NCBI RefSeq assembly: GCF_002288925.2
Contig: NW_022098069.1
Span: forward strand, 76,352,828-76,416,827
DNA: 64,000 nt
From: Delphinapterus leucas
Taxonomy: Eukaryota; Chordata; Mammalia; Artiodactyla; Monodontidae
Reading direction: 5' to 3'
Of this stretch, positions 36,115 to 48,570 are shown one piece after another. The notes below the pieces were generated by a model, which was not told the DNA's origin, did no database searches, and was given only the letters and a program-made list of their open reading frames with translations. Each line of letters begins with the position of its first letter. Position 1 is the stretch's first letter. The position numbers and the translations under genes were made by a program.

Positions 36115-37220
36115 GTATCTTTTTTAAAAATGTATTTCTGTACTCAATTTGCTAGTATTTTAAATAGTTTAGGATTCTAGCATCTATATCTGTGAATGAG
36201 ATTATCCTGTAACTTTCTTTCCTCATATCATTTTTGTTTGGGGTTGTTCCTATTGCTAACCTGCTACCCCCTGCAGGAATTTATATATGATTGGTATTTA
36301 GATTTATTTGAAACAATCTTACTAGTATCTCAGCCTAATATTTTCTTAGTGTGAAGATTTTAATTTGCATTAACGATATTTTAATAATCATGTTTTCTAT
36401 TTTAGAGTATGTGTAGGTAATATATATATAATGATAAATTAAATATACTGTATTATATTTTTCCTCTAAAATTTCAAGTTTATTGTCATAAAGGGTTTTT
36501 TTTAATATTATTATCTTATTGCAGTTTAACCTCTGCAGCTTCCATGGGTATTTTATTCCACAATTCTAATATTGTTATTTGAGCCTTCTATCTTTTTATT
36601 CCTTATTAATCTTGACAAAGATTTGTCAACTTAATTAATTTTTTGGGAACCACTTTTTAATTTGCTTGCTCCTCTCTCTTGTTTAATTATTTTGCTATGA
36701 TTTTCAGCTCTTACTGTTATTATTTCCATTACTGTACTGTTTTTGGTTTTATTATGCTGTTCTTTTTTCTAACTTCCTAAATTAAATTTTGGCTCCTTTA
36801 GTTACAGCCATTTTTGTTTTCTTTCATGCCATTTCAAATTTAAATGTACCTTTTAACTACTGTTTCAGCTGAAGTATTTGTATATGTGTGTATATATATA
36901 AGTGCGTGTGTGTAAAACTGTATTGGTTCAAAATATTTCTATCCTATAAAATGAGATTTTTAAGTGGTTAGTTGTTTAAAAATAATTTTAAATCTATGTG
37001 TACATAATTTTCAAGTTATTTTAAAATATTTTATTCTAATTTAATTGCATGGTGATAAAAATGTGGCATGTATAACACTTAACATTTAAAAAATTTTGGG
37101 GGGACTAGATCATTATTATTTTTCATAAGTGACCCAAATGCTCATGAAAATGGAATGTATTCTCCAGTTTGGTGATGCAATGTCCCATAATTTTTATTAA
37201 ATCAAACTTGTTAATTTTTT
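36115..37220 (-). mobile_element. Old L1 ORF2 segment
   Basis: Minus-strand L1 ORF2 blocks in order from reverse transcriptase towards the endonuclease: 'aggattctagcatctatatctgtg', 'gggaaccactttttaatttg', 'tcattattatttttcat', 'aaaatggaatgtattctcc'. Many stops. It is cut on the right by a retroviral relic and seems to resume at 38110. Confidence 0.75.
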
Positions 37221-37224
37221 ATCA

Positions 37225-38105
37225 GCTGGGGTGAGCTTAGATGGTGTATGGAACCTGGAGAGTTTGTCATATGCCCATGATTGAGCCCATTGATACAGAG
37301 CTCTGGTTGAAAATCTGGGGCCGTTGTCAGATGCAATGCCCTCAGGAAACCTACACAGGAAATAGATACGGTCTTGCAGGGCCTGAATAATATGTCCTGA
37401 ATAAATGGAACATATTCAGATCACTAAGCCAAACCCAAAGGGTCAACTGCAGTCAAAATCTGGTGGAACTTTCTGGATGAAATGAGAGGCCCAATATAAT
37501 CTATTTGCCAAGAACCCCCTGGCCTGTTAGGCAGTAGTTTTCATCTTGAGCAGGATCTAGCTGGTGGGAAAGCTTTGTCATCATGTTTTGGTTTCCTCAG
37601 AATGAGTGGTAGGCTTGCCTGGAACCTCAATTTAGAATGCTGCCTGAATTTCCATGGGCCATCTTGTCATGGATCCAGAAGGCAATTTTTTACAATTCTC
37701 TCCATTGCGAAGCTTGTTTTTTTCTTTTTTTTTTTTGTGCTGTACATGGGCCTCTCACTGTTGTGGCCTCTCCCATTGTGGAGCACAGGCTCCGGATGCG
37801 CAGGCTCAGCGGCCATGGCTCACGCGCCTAGCCGCTCCGCGGCATGTGGGATCTTCCCGGACCAGGGCACGAACTCGTGTCCCCTGCATGGCAGGTGGAC
37901 TCTCAACCACTGCGCCACCAGGGAAGCCCGGAAGCTTGTTTTATATACGGTCTAAGGCTTACCAAAGGCCCGAACAAATGCCCAGATAATTTGCCAAAGC
38001 CCAGGAGTGAAAGAAAATATAGCATGGCTCATTTCCTGGGGTGGCCTGGACAGCCATCCATATCACATGATGTTTTGACCACTGTTTTTGGGACACAAGG
38101 ATACT
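37225..38105 (-). pseudogene. Decayed retroviral-type integrase (pol) relic
   Basis: On the minus strand the piece around 37520-37500 encodes the W-Q-I-D-Y-I-G-P motif at the start of the integrase catalytic core (first catalytic Asp). Around 37335-37310 it has S-D-N-G-P (second catalytic Asp). A stop interrupts the frame between them. The right part (37940-38105) may be an upstream region of the same relic. A CHR SINE is inserted at 37721-37930. No LTRs were identified. Confidence 0.65.
37721..37930 (-). mobile_element. CHR-type SINE, short form
   Basis: T-tract, then 'gtgctgtacatgggcctc' to 'gcgccaccagggaagccc'. Flanked by the 12 bp duplication gaagcttgtttt at 37709-37720 and 37931-37942. 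It lies inside the retroviral relic. A 126-codon frame across it is a SINE shadow. Confidence 0.96.
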
Positions 38106-38109
38106 AGAT

Positions 38110-38890
38110 GTTGGTAATCAGGTCTTTTATTGGCACAGTTTATATTGTTATGTCTTCTAGTTCACTAATTATATCTTCTGTAATCTATAATCTATTTTCA
38201 ATCTTATATAGTATATTTTTCACCTCTGAAATTATGGCTTTTAACCTCCATGCTCCCAATTTGAGTGTTTATATTTTTCATGTCTCCGTTTAACATGTTC
38301 AATCTTACCTCTAGTTTTCTGAATATATGGAATATGTTTATAATAACTTTTAATTTTATACTTGATAATTCTAACATCTGTGCCAGTTCTTTGATAGCTC
38401 TTTTTAAAACTGAGATATAATTGATATACAACTTTATATTAATTTCAGGTCAGATAGTTTTGATTGATTTTTCTCATCATGGGTTATATTTTCCTACTTC
38501 TTTATATGCCTGATAATTTTCAACTGGATGCTATACATTGTGATTTTTACCTTTTAGACTGTTGAATATTTTTGTGTTCCTATGAATATCCTTTAACTTT
38601 GTTCTAGGATGCAGAGAAAATACTGGGACATACATTTTATGCTTTAAGAACTTGCTTTTAAGATCTGTGAGATGTGACTAGAGCAGCATTTAATCTAAGA
38701 CTAATTATCACCCACTGTTGAAGCAAGATCCTCTGAGTACTACAACCAATCCATCTGAATCATGGGGTTTTCCATTTTGTCTGATGGAAACTGCATTCTC
38801 ATGGCCTGTGTGATCTGCAGGTATTGTCTACACTAATTGTTTTTGCTGCTCTTCCCCTGATTTCTGGTAATTTCTTCATATACATCATCA
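38110..38890 (-). mobile_element. Old L1 5' region / ORF1 segment
   Basis: Minus-strand blocks typical of the 5' end of ancient L1s: 'caactggatgctatacattgtg', 'tttgttctaggatgcag', 'actaattatcacccactgttgaagcaag', 'atcatggggttttcc'. Probably the same L1 as 36115-37220, split by the retroviral relic. Confidence 0.65.
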
Positions 38891-38929
38891 ATAACTCCTG
38901 AATAAAAAGCTCTGTTTACATCTTTTTAA

Positions 38930-40030
38930 GCCAAATGCATCATAGAGCTAACTGCAAAACCAAAATTTATAAAACTTCTAGAAGAAAACATAGGAAAAAA
39001 AAATCTTGAAGTTATTTGTTTAAGCAAATACTTCTTATTTTAACATACACCACCAAAATGATGATCCATAAGAGAAAAATTTTGATAAATTAGACTTCAT
39101 AAAAATGAAAACTTTTGCTCTTTAGATACCTATTAATAGAATGAAAAGACAAGGTACAGATTGGGAGAAAGTATTTACAAATCATGTAAGTAACAAAGGC
39201 TTTGTAAAAAGATTTATAAAGAAATTGCAAAAGTCATTAATAGAAACCCAAACCATTTAAAAATAAATTGGCAAAGGCAAACAATTTGGACAGATATTTT
39301 ACTAATTTAGTAAAGTGTATATATATATATAAAATCATCTAATATCTGTATATCTGTGTGTATAAACAAGACCATAAAAATATATTCAAAATCATTTAAA
39401 TTAATGCAAATTAGGAGTACAATAAGATATCACTATATAACTGTTAAAATAGCTCAAAATTAAAAATAAAAAATCTGATCATACCAAGTGTTGGCAAGGA
39501 TGTGAGAAACCTGAACTCACACACTGCTTGTGGGGATGTAAAATGGTGCAATGTTTTAGAAATCACTTTGACAGATTATTAAAAAAATTATATATACATC
39601 TAGCATATAGTCCAGCCATTCCTTTCCTAGGTATTTATACAAGAGAAATGAAAGCATATGTCCGTGCAAAGACTTGTATAAAAATATTTGCAACTGACTT
39701 CTTGTTATAGCCAAAATATGGACATAAATCAAATGTCCATAAAGAGGTGAATGGATGAACAAATTGTGGCATACCCATACTTTGGAATACTGCTCAGCAA
39801 TGTAAATGAAAGTACTATTGATGCATGTAATGACATAGATAAATCTCAAAATGGTATTGTTGAGTGAACGAAGCCATATAAAAAGGAGTTTGTGTTATAA
39901 GATGTCATGAATGTAAAATTCTAACAACACAAACTAATCTATAATGACAGAAATCTCAGCATGGTCTGGTAATTAGGACATGGACATCAGGAGGGGGGCA
40001 TATTATTATGTCTACCACAATTTTTTATCA
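38930..40030 (+). mobile_element. Old L1 3' portion
   Basis: Sense L1 ORF2 C-terminal and 3' UTR blocks: 'aaaacttctagaagaaaacatagg', 'aatgaaaagacaaggtacag', 'gtgttggcaaggatgtgag', 'gtggcatacccatac', 'ggaatactgctcagcaatg'. An AT-rich microsatellite at about 39315-39345 interrupts it. It is 5'-truncated. Confidence 0.87.
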
Positions 40031-42035
40031 ATCATGTGAAAGCATAATTTTTAGAATTTAGGTTTTATCAAAATGGATTCCTTTGAGAAGGGAATAATTT
40101 CAGAAATAGTAGCATTGACATATAATATTAACAAATAAAAGGAAAATGACTACTGCTTATTTATTCTTGGCCATATTTTTCCTAAGTTTTTATTTTATGA
40201 CTTATGACAGCATTTGAATTTTCTATGCCTTTCAATTTTTACTTTATTTGTAGTGAGGTGAGTAGAAGCTGCAGTATTGAAAAAAGTTCAAAATAGTAAA
40301 TAATGACAGTTATATATTCCAAAGAACGTGGAATTATTTCAATTCTTAAACAATACTTTCTTGTAACATGTTTTTCAGATTTTAGTGGCAAGTTAATATA
40401 AGAATTTATTATTATGATATTGTGTGCTTTTAATACTTAACTGCTGAACTGTGTAAATTATATTTCTGTTTACTCCAATAACCTGCTTTGAATCAAATTT
40501 ATCTCCTTCTGAGTTTCTTTAGAAGAATGAGAAGGAAGGAAACATCAAAATATATAACCATATTAAATAAATTAGTTGTATTTAGCAGGTTTAAACACTT
40601 TATGTTCTGTACATAGTGAAATATAAAACTGTATTATACTCAAGACCTTTATACATTTTATATGAACAAATCACTACAAATTCAACTTAATTGCATTTTT
40701 TAAAGCACATTAAATGTATAGTTTAACTTTTTATTAGTTTACTTTTGAAATAATTAAGTGAAAAATTTTCGGATTTTTTAAAATCCTTAGGAATTGGTTG
40801 ACATGATTTGTACTTTATTTTTCTATTCCCCATAAAGCTTTCCCCGTCACCCTAAAACAAAGCATCGGACTTTATCTCACTAAAGAATTATAATCAAGTA
40901 TATGCAACAGAGTAGTCATGTCCACCTTAAAATGTGTTCGTATTTTTGCATGTGTTATAAGCCACATTTAATTTAAAAAGTAAATGAAGAATTGGGAGTT
41001 ATTTAAAAACGAGACCAATCACATGAAACTGATTGGGGTTTTCATTACAAGTGGTGGCAATTAGACCTGGGAAGGATAAAGAAGGGAGTCTTTCTGTTGG
41101 AGTCATTGAGGAGGTTAGCATTCCAAATTACAAAACATTTGTCAAACTAGGGAGCTAAACGTTTTTTCAAAAAAGTGCCTCCTGAGGACTTAAAAGCCAG
41201 AAAATTAGGCTGATACTTAGAAATGAATAGTCTGAGGCTTGAAGGCCCCATCCATACCTACAGATCAGGCGTGACAGGAGTGGATCGGACAATAAAGTTG
41301 CATTTACATGGAAACTCAGCAGCTGGTTTCTAAATACAACATTGTTTAAAAATCCAAAATTATTCCAGGGGATGACTTCTAGAAGGTTTATTTGTATTCT
41401 TTTATCTTAAACTCAAGGAGAGAATATAAACATTATCTGAAATTAATAACTGTTTATAAGACCCTTTAGTGTTTAGTTAACCATAGTAGAGGTAGTCCCA
41501 GCCCTTGTGTTAGGCTTGGGTTTAAAGCTAAATCCCCCTTTTCTCTTAGGGACCAATCCCTTAATCTCCAATACCTTGTTCACTTTAACTCTGCTCAGTA
41601 TTTTGTTTTTCTATCATATTTCTAGTCCACGAATATGATTATCTTGTATTTGAGCTTAATCCTGTTTTTTTTTTCTTTCTTATTTCTATCATATCATGTA
41701 TCTGTTTAAGGCAGAGTAATTCAGAGTTTATACTGTCTTGATTCAGAAGTTGCAAATCATTTCAACATGCTTTAAAGAAATTTTTCACTGCTCAAGGACA
41801 CATGTGGGATGTATTTGGAGAGTGGGGCAGGTTTAGAAGAAGAAGAAACACTGCTTAATGTTCAGCTTTTGAGATTAGGTCTTAAAATACATACAACATA
41901 ACAAGTTGTACATCAAAAAGGAAGATACAAATACATTTTATTGAACACATTTTACATTACTTATAAACTTCTACTGAAAAAATTTCCTATACGATAAATA
42001 GACAAGATAAAATTTGAAAGTATTTTAAATGTATA
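40031..42035. other. Unassigned AT-rich sequence
   Basis: No gene, RNA or clear repeat. Together with 32140-34940 it is one of the longest stretches free of recognisable mobile elements in the window. Confidence 0.45.
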
Positions 42036-42039
42036 AATA

Positions 42040-43070
42040 TTTTAAATGATTAATATCTAGAATATATAAAGGACATTTGAATAAATGATATAAAGTAAAA
42101 GAACCAGTGGAAAGTAATGCTTAGAAAGTATGACTGTAAACTTTAAGAAGAGTAAACCCAATAGCAAATAAGGTATATGAAAAGATGTTCAACCTTGTAA
42201 TAAGGAAATTCATGTTAAAAGAAGATAACATTGCAGAACTGTCAGATGTCATATATTTTGATGCTGATGTAATTTTGCATGTTGGCCAGCATATGGAGAA
42301 AAAAGGATCAGATGCAATTTTAGTGAGAAGTAAATTTGTCAAACACTTAACTATTATGTTGTACACCTGAAACTAATATGTTATATGTCAGTAATAACTC
42401 AATTAAAAAAAGCATTTGTCAAATACTTTACAAACAAAATTTGCAATGTGACTTTTGAAAAATCATTTAGAAATGCTCTATAACCCTAAATTCTATTCCT
42501 AAGTATACACCTCAGAGAAATTCCTGTGTATGATAAAGCTTATACAAAAAGATACACTGGAATATTGTATGTCTTAATGAAAATGTTTAAACAATCTAAA
42601 ATTGTAATGATAGAATAAATAAGTTGTTTTATTTAAAAGAAGAGATTTATTCAGCAGTGAAAACTAGAACTATATAAATGGATATAGATAAATCTCAAAA
42701 AATGGTCAAAAAAAGTAAGTTCCAGAATAATACATATATGTTGATACCATTTACAAAAAATTAAAACCTGTGCATGGATGCATATATAGTGAAAGTACAA
42801 AAAAATGTAAAGGAATGATATACCTTGATTTAATGATAATGGTTACCTCTGGAATGGAATGGACCAGGGAGCTGATCACAGTGGGTCTCAAATACATTAG
42901 TGGTATTTTATTTCTCAAAAAAAGCAGAATAAAATATGGCATAATTTTAAGATTTTAAAAGTTTGATGGTAGGTACAAGGGTATTGAATATATTAACTTC
43001 TACTTTTATTAATGTACTTGAAATGTTCTCCATTATTTATGAAACACACATTGAAATATATATTCATATA
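42040..43070 (+). mobile_element. Old L1 3' portion
   Basis: Sense L1 blocks: 'gaaaagatgttcaaccttgtaat', 'catgttggccagcatatgg', 'attcctaagtatacacc', 'taatggttacctctggaatgg', ending in an A/T-rich region. Diverged. It contains a tiny later L1 insertion at 42349-42413. Confidence 0.8.
42349..42413 (+). mobile_element. 65 bp L1 3'-end micro-insertion
   Basis: Carries only the L1 terminus ('attatgttgtacacctgaaac', 'ttatatgtcag', 'ctcaattaaaaaaagc'). It is flanked by near-perfect direct repeats atttgtcaaacactt (42334-42348) and atttgtcaaatactt (42414-42428). The host L1 reads continuously once the insert and one repeat are ignored. Confidence 0.8.
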
Positions 43071-43175
43071 TATATTTTAAAATAACTCTGTCTAGAGAAT
43101 CTTGAGGAATCCTTTACTTCTCATTTTGGAAGAGTGTGAGACTATCCGTCACAACGGATAACAGTTCATATACAT

Positions 43176-43516
43176 CAGGGGTCCCCTAACTCTGGGCCAT
43201 GGACCGGTACCAGTCTATGGCCTGTTAGGAACTGGGCCACACAGCAGGAGGTGAGTGGCGGGAGGGCGAGCGAAGCTTCATCTGTATTTACAGCCACTCC
43301 CCATCGCTTGCATTATCGCCTGAGCTCTGCCTCCTGTCAGCATTATGGTGAGTTGTACAATTATCTCTTTATATGTTACAATGTAATAATAAAAATAAAG
43401 TGCACAATAAATGTAATGCACTTGAATCATCCCCAAACCTTCCCCCCAGCCAGGTCCGTGGAAAAACTGTCTTCCAGGAAACTGGTCCCTGGTGCCAAAA
43501 AGGTTGGGGACCACTG
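43176..43516. mobile_element. Nonautonomous hAT-type DNA transposon
   Basis: 341 bp element with inverted ends 'caggggtcccctaac' and 'ggttggggaccactg', bordered by 8 bp target duplications atatacat (43168-43175) and atctacat (43517-43524), one mismatch. Sub-terminal blocks 'gttaggaactgggccacacagcagg' and 'cttccaggaaactggtccctgg' are those of a well-known mammalian hAT family. It has no transposase; short frames inside are chance. Confidence 0.92.
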
Positions 43517-43524
43517 ATCTACAT

Positions 43525-44805
43525 TATAATAGAAACGGAAAAGTTTGGAATCAGACTGATCTATTTTCAAATACTACTTTTGTGTTTCATTCATTCATGA
43601 CATTTATGACATGGAAAGATATTCGTATGTCCATTCACAACTAAAGCACTTTAAAAAAAAATTCCTTTGGTATAGTCCCTTTACGCTAATAGATGAGAGA
43701 TGAGAATATCACAATATCGTAAAGAAAGACCAGAGTTTTCAGGATTAAGTTGTACCTACACAAGATCTTTGCTATTACGACGGTAGATCCAAGTTTTGGA
43801 TTGGTCATTAACAAATACATTAATTTAAAAATATTAGTTAAATGCCCACGATGCTCTGGCTAAATATTTGGTAAAATTATTATCTGCAATACTTTGAATA
43901 GCATATACACGCTAACTGAGCTTAGTTCTGGGGCACTATTGGAGAGAGCTCAGAATTTTGGTGTATATGGTTTCCTCCTGCTCCTTTAACAAAACCTAAA
44001 TGAGCTCCCTTTTTACAAACTGAAATAGATTTGAGTTTACTTCTGTGAAGGGAACATTTTTCTTCCTTTATCCTGTAATCTAAGTTACAAGCAAATATGT
44101 TAATTTGAGACTTTATAAGATTGGAAAGTCAGCTAGGTTTGTATCCCAAACTGAAGTAGTTCTAAGATGTGACTGTAAAAATTAGGTCTTACCCAAGACG
44201 AGCCAGTGGATGCAAAATTTACTCAAGAAATTCTGAGTAAGTGTTTTATGCTAGACAATGTGAAATACCTGAGATCAAGATCAGATTAAGGATCTTCCAG
44301 TCATTATTAAGACTCTTTTTTTTTTTTAATATACTCAACATAGTCCCCATTAAGCTAATAGAAGACGGATGAGAAGATTACAGAATGCCATAAATGCAAT
44401 ATAAGAGTTTTGGGAATTAAAATATATGTCTACACAGATCTTTCATTATGTAAGAGGTGGATATAAGTTCTGTAGGGAGTAAGAATTATAAATTTTAGGA
44501 GGACAGTTTTTTACAAAATGATCAGTACAAAATTAGGTTCAGATCCTTGGATGGAGTCCATGCAAGTGTGGGATCTTGAAACTTAAGCTTTATTAGCTTC
44601 ATGGTAAATCTTACTCTTGAAATTGTAAATTCTACATGGAGTTTGTTACAAGTACACAGTGATTGCATCACAAAGAAACTTCAAACATGGGCTACTAAGA
44701 GCCTCTGATCACCTGAAAATAAAGCAGTAATCTATGCAACTCCAAGAAAACCATATAAACCATATTCTTCTAAGGTCTCTTGGCAGTAGTTTCAGAGGAT
44801 AATGG
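43525..44805. other. Unassigned sequence
   Basis: No gene or clear repeat. A poly(T) tract of about 11 lies at 44317-44328. Confidence 0.4.
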
Positions 44806-44809
44806 AGAA

Positions 44810-45230
44810 GGAGAGGAGTGTGTTAAAATCTCCCACTATGACTTTGGACTTGCTTACTGTTTTCTTTTATTCAGTTTAACTTTTTAAATTTATATGTTGT
44901 GAGACTATCATATTAGAAGCACATGAATTCAAATTATTTTTTTCAAGTGAATTGGACTTTGGCATCATTATGTTATTTTCATCCATTATCTCTTTTAAGT
45001 ATGGCTTTGTCTCATTCTCTGTCTCCTATCATTCTGAGATTCTAATTACACCGCTTGTTAGAACATTTCATTGGATCTCCATGTCTCTTTCTCTTTCTCC
45101 ATTTTCCTTTTGTTTGAATAATTTTACTCTAAGTATATTGTTTTTTCTCTACGGGACTAATTCTGCAGAGTTGAATCTGTTTGTAAATCACTTTAACTGA
45201 GTTCCGAATTTTCCTATATACAATATCCAA
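44810..45230 (-). mobile_element. Old L1 5' half fragment (ORF1/endonuclease)
   Basis: Minus-strand blocks 'ttaaaatctcccactatgac' (endonuclease region) and 'tctgagattctaattacacc', 'ttcattggatctccatgtctc' (ORF1 region) occur in L1 order. An internal deletion probably lies between them. Confidence 0.6.
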
Positions 45231-45437
45231 TATACAAAGCAGCCCTTTGGTACTGAACCAAAAGTATTTTATCCTGTGATTCTGTTTCCTTAAGGTTGGT
45301 AATTCGTACCAATTTTCCTGCTGACAATAACTGAAAAAGCTGAAAAAGAACTGGAACGCATCAGAAAGCCTCAGAGGGAATGAATAGTAATGGACCAGGA
45401 CTGTGAGTTTAGAAAAAAATGCAAAACAAAAAACAGA

Positions 45438-45454
45438 GTGTGTGTGTGTGTGTG
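45438..45454. repeat. (GT)n microsatellite
   Basis: Eight GT units followed by a G-run. Confidence 0.9.
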
Positions 45455-46315
45455 GGGGGTGAATTTGGGCCATTGAGAAGCTGAGTAGCATTTCAACAAA
45501 TTATATACAATTAAAAATTTTTATTTATTAAGACTATTTTTAGAGCATTTTAAGGTTCGCATCAAAATTGAGCAGAAACTACAAAGATTTCCTGTGAACC
45601 CCCTATATCCACACATGCATAGCCTCCTCCATTATCAATGTCCCCAACCAGAGTGGTACATGTGTTACAATTGATAAACGTATATTAACATATCATAATT
45701 TCTCAAAGTCTACAGTTTATATTGCGGTTCATTCTTGGTGTTGCACATTCTGTGTGTTTGGACAAATGTATAATGATATGTATCCATCATTATGGTATCA
45801 TACAGAGTATTTTCACCACCCTAAAAATCTTCTGAGCTCCACCAATTCAACCTGTCCTCCTTCAACTCTTTTGCAACCACTGATCTTTTTTACTGTCTCC
45901 AAAATTTTGCCTTTTCCAGAATGTCATATATTTGGAATTATACAATATGTAGCCTTTTGGACTGTTTTTTTCCACTTAGTAAAATGCATTTAAGATTCCT
46001 CCATCTCTTTTCATAGATTGATAGCTCATTTATTTTTAGCAATGAATAATACTTCATTGTCTGGATGTGCCACCGTTTATCCATTTAGCTACTGAAGGAC
46101 ATCTTGGTTGCTTCTAAGTTTTGGAGTATGAATAAAGCTGCTATAAACATTCATGTGCTAGTTTTTTTGTGTAGACATAAGTTTTCAACTCTTTTGGGTA
46201 AATACCAAGGAGCACAATTACTGAATTACATTGTAAGACTATGTTCAGTTTTGTAAGAAACTGCTAAACTGTCTGCCAAAGAAGCATACCATCTTGCGTT
46301 CCTACCAGCAATGCA

Positions 46316-46477
46316 CAGGCAACTCTGCTTAAAGCTCTATGGTGACCTAAATGGGAAGGAAATCCAAAAAAGAGGGCATATATGTATATGTATGACTGAT
46401 TAATTTTGCTGTACAGTAGAAACTAACACAACATTGTAAAGACTTTATACTCCAATAAAAATAAAAATAAAAAAAGA
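46316..46477 (+). mobile_element. Short L1 3'-end insertion
   Basis: Sense terminus of the younger L1 type ('tatgtatatgtatgactgat', 'ttgctgtacagtagaaac', 'acacaacattgtaaag', 'ccaataaaaataaaa'). It sits inside the old minus-strand L1, which continues on both sides. Confidence 0.85.
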
Positions 46478-46842
46478 AAGAGTTCCTGTTGCTCCACATC
46501 CCCTCCAGTACTTGCTATTGTCAGTGTTCTGGATTTTGGCCATTCTAATAGGTGTGTAGTGGTATTTCATTGTTGTTTTAATTTTCATCTGTCTAATGAC
46601 ATATAATGTGGAATGTCTTTTTATTTGCTTATTTTCCATCTGTATATCTTTTTTGGTGAGGTGTCTGTTAAGATCTTTGGCTCATTTTCAATCGGGTTGT
46701 TTATTTTCCTATTGTTGAGTTTTAAGTGCTTTCATAAATTGTGCATAATAGTTCTTTACCAAATGTGTCTTTTGAAAATATTTTCTTCCATTCTGTGCAT
46801 TCTTATTCTCTTGATATTAACTTTTGCAGAGAAGAAACTTTT

Positions 46843-48313
46843 TTTCCCCATCTTTATTGGAGTATAATTGCTTTACAATGGTGTGTTGGTTTCTGCTTTA
46901 TAACAAAGTGAATCAGCTATACACATATATATATCCCCATATCTCTTCCCTCTTGCGTCTCCCTCCCACCTTCCCTATCCCACCCCTTTAGGTGGGCACA
47001 AAGCACCAAGCTGATCTCCCTGTGCTATGTGGCTGCTTCCCACTAAGCTATGTATTTTACATTTGGTAGTGTATATATGTCCATGCCACTCTCTCACTTC
47101 GTCCCAGCTTACCCTTCCCCCTCCCCTGTCCTTAAGTCCATTCTCTACGTCTGCGTCTTTATTCCTGTCCTGACCCTAGGTTCTTCAGAACCATTCTTTT
47201 TTTTTTTTTTTTAGATTCCATATATATGTGTTAGCATACGGTATTTGTTTTTCTCTTTCTGACTTACTTCACTCTGTATGACAGTCTCTAGGTCCATCTA
47301 CCTCACTGCAAGTAACTCGATTTCATTTCTTTTTATGGCTGAGTAATATTCCATTGTATATATGTGCCACATCTTCTTTATCCATTCATCTGTCAATGGA
47401 CACTTAGGTTGCTTCCATGTCCTGGCTATTGTAAACAGAGCTGCAATGAACATTGTGGTACATGACTCTTTATGGATTATGGTTTTCTCAGGATATATGC
47501 CCAGTAGTGTGATTGCTGGGTCGTACAGTAGCTCTATGTTTAGTTTTTTAAGGAACCTCCATACTTTTCTCCATAGTGGCTGTATCAATTTACATTCCCA
47601 CCAATAGTGCAAGAGGGTTCCCTTTCCTCCACACCCTCTCCAGGATTTATTGTTTGTAGATTTTTTGATGATGGCTATTGTGACTTGTGTGAAGTGATAC
47701 CTCATTGTAGTTTTGATTTGCATTTCTCTAATGATTAATGATGTTGAGCATTCTTTCATGTGTTTGTTGGTAGTCTGTATATCTCCTTTGGAGAAATGTC
47801 TATTTAGGTCTCCTGGCCATTTTTGGATTGGGTTGTTTGTTTTTTTGATATTGAGCTGCATGATCTGTTTATAAATTTTGGAGATTAATCCTTTGTCAGT
47901 TGCTTCATTTGCAAATATTTTCTCCCATTCTGAGGGTTGTCTTTTCTTCTTGTTTATGGTTTCCTTTGCTGTGCAAAAGCTTTGCAGTTTCATTAGGTCC
48001 CATTTGTTTATTTTTGTTTTTATTTCCATTTCCCTAGGAGGTAGGTCAAAAAGGATCTTGCTGTGATTTATGTCATAGAGTGTTCTGCCTATGTTTTCCT
48101 CTAAGAGTTTTACAGTGTCTAGCCTTACATTTAGGTCTTTAATCCATTCTGAGTTTATTTTTGTTTATGGTGTTAGGGAGTGTTCTAATTTCATTCTTCT
48201 ACATGTAGCTGCCCAGTTTTCCCAGCACCACTTATTGAAAAGGCTGTCTTTTCTCCATTGTATACTCTTGCCTCCTTTATCAAACATAAGGTGACCATAT
48301 GTGTGTGGGTTTA
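46843..48313 (-). mobile_element. Young 5'-truncated L1
   Basis: About 1.47 kb of the same L1 type as the full-length copy at 12738-20187, with the same 3' UTR layout and internal T-tract (47195-47212). Flanked by a perfect 15 bp duplication agagaagaaactttt at 46828-46842 and 48314-48328. A 243-codon ORF2 C-terminal frame remains open at 48029-47298, ending soon after the MEYYSAIK motif. It lies within the old L1. Confidence 0.95.
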
Positions 48314-48570
48314 AGAGAAGAAACTTTTAATTTTAAGAGATTCCAGCTCATCAATTATTTCTTTCATGAATCATGCCTTTGGCGCTGTGTCTAAAAAGCC
48401 ATCACTATACCCAAGGTCATCTAGATTTTCGCCTAGGTTATGTTCTAGGAGTTTTATAGTTTTGCATTTTTCATTTAGGTCTGTGATCCATTTTGAGTTA
48501 ATTTTTGTGAAAGGTGGAAAATCTGTGTCTAGATTTATTTTCTTTGCATGTGGATGTCCAGTTGTTTATG

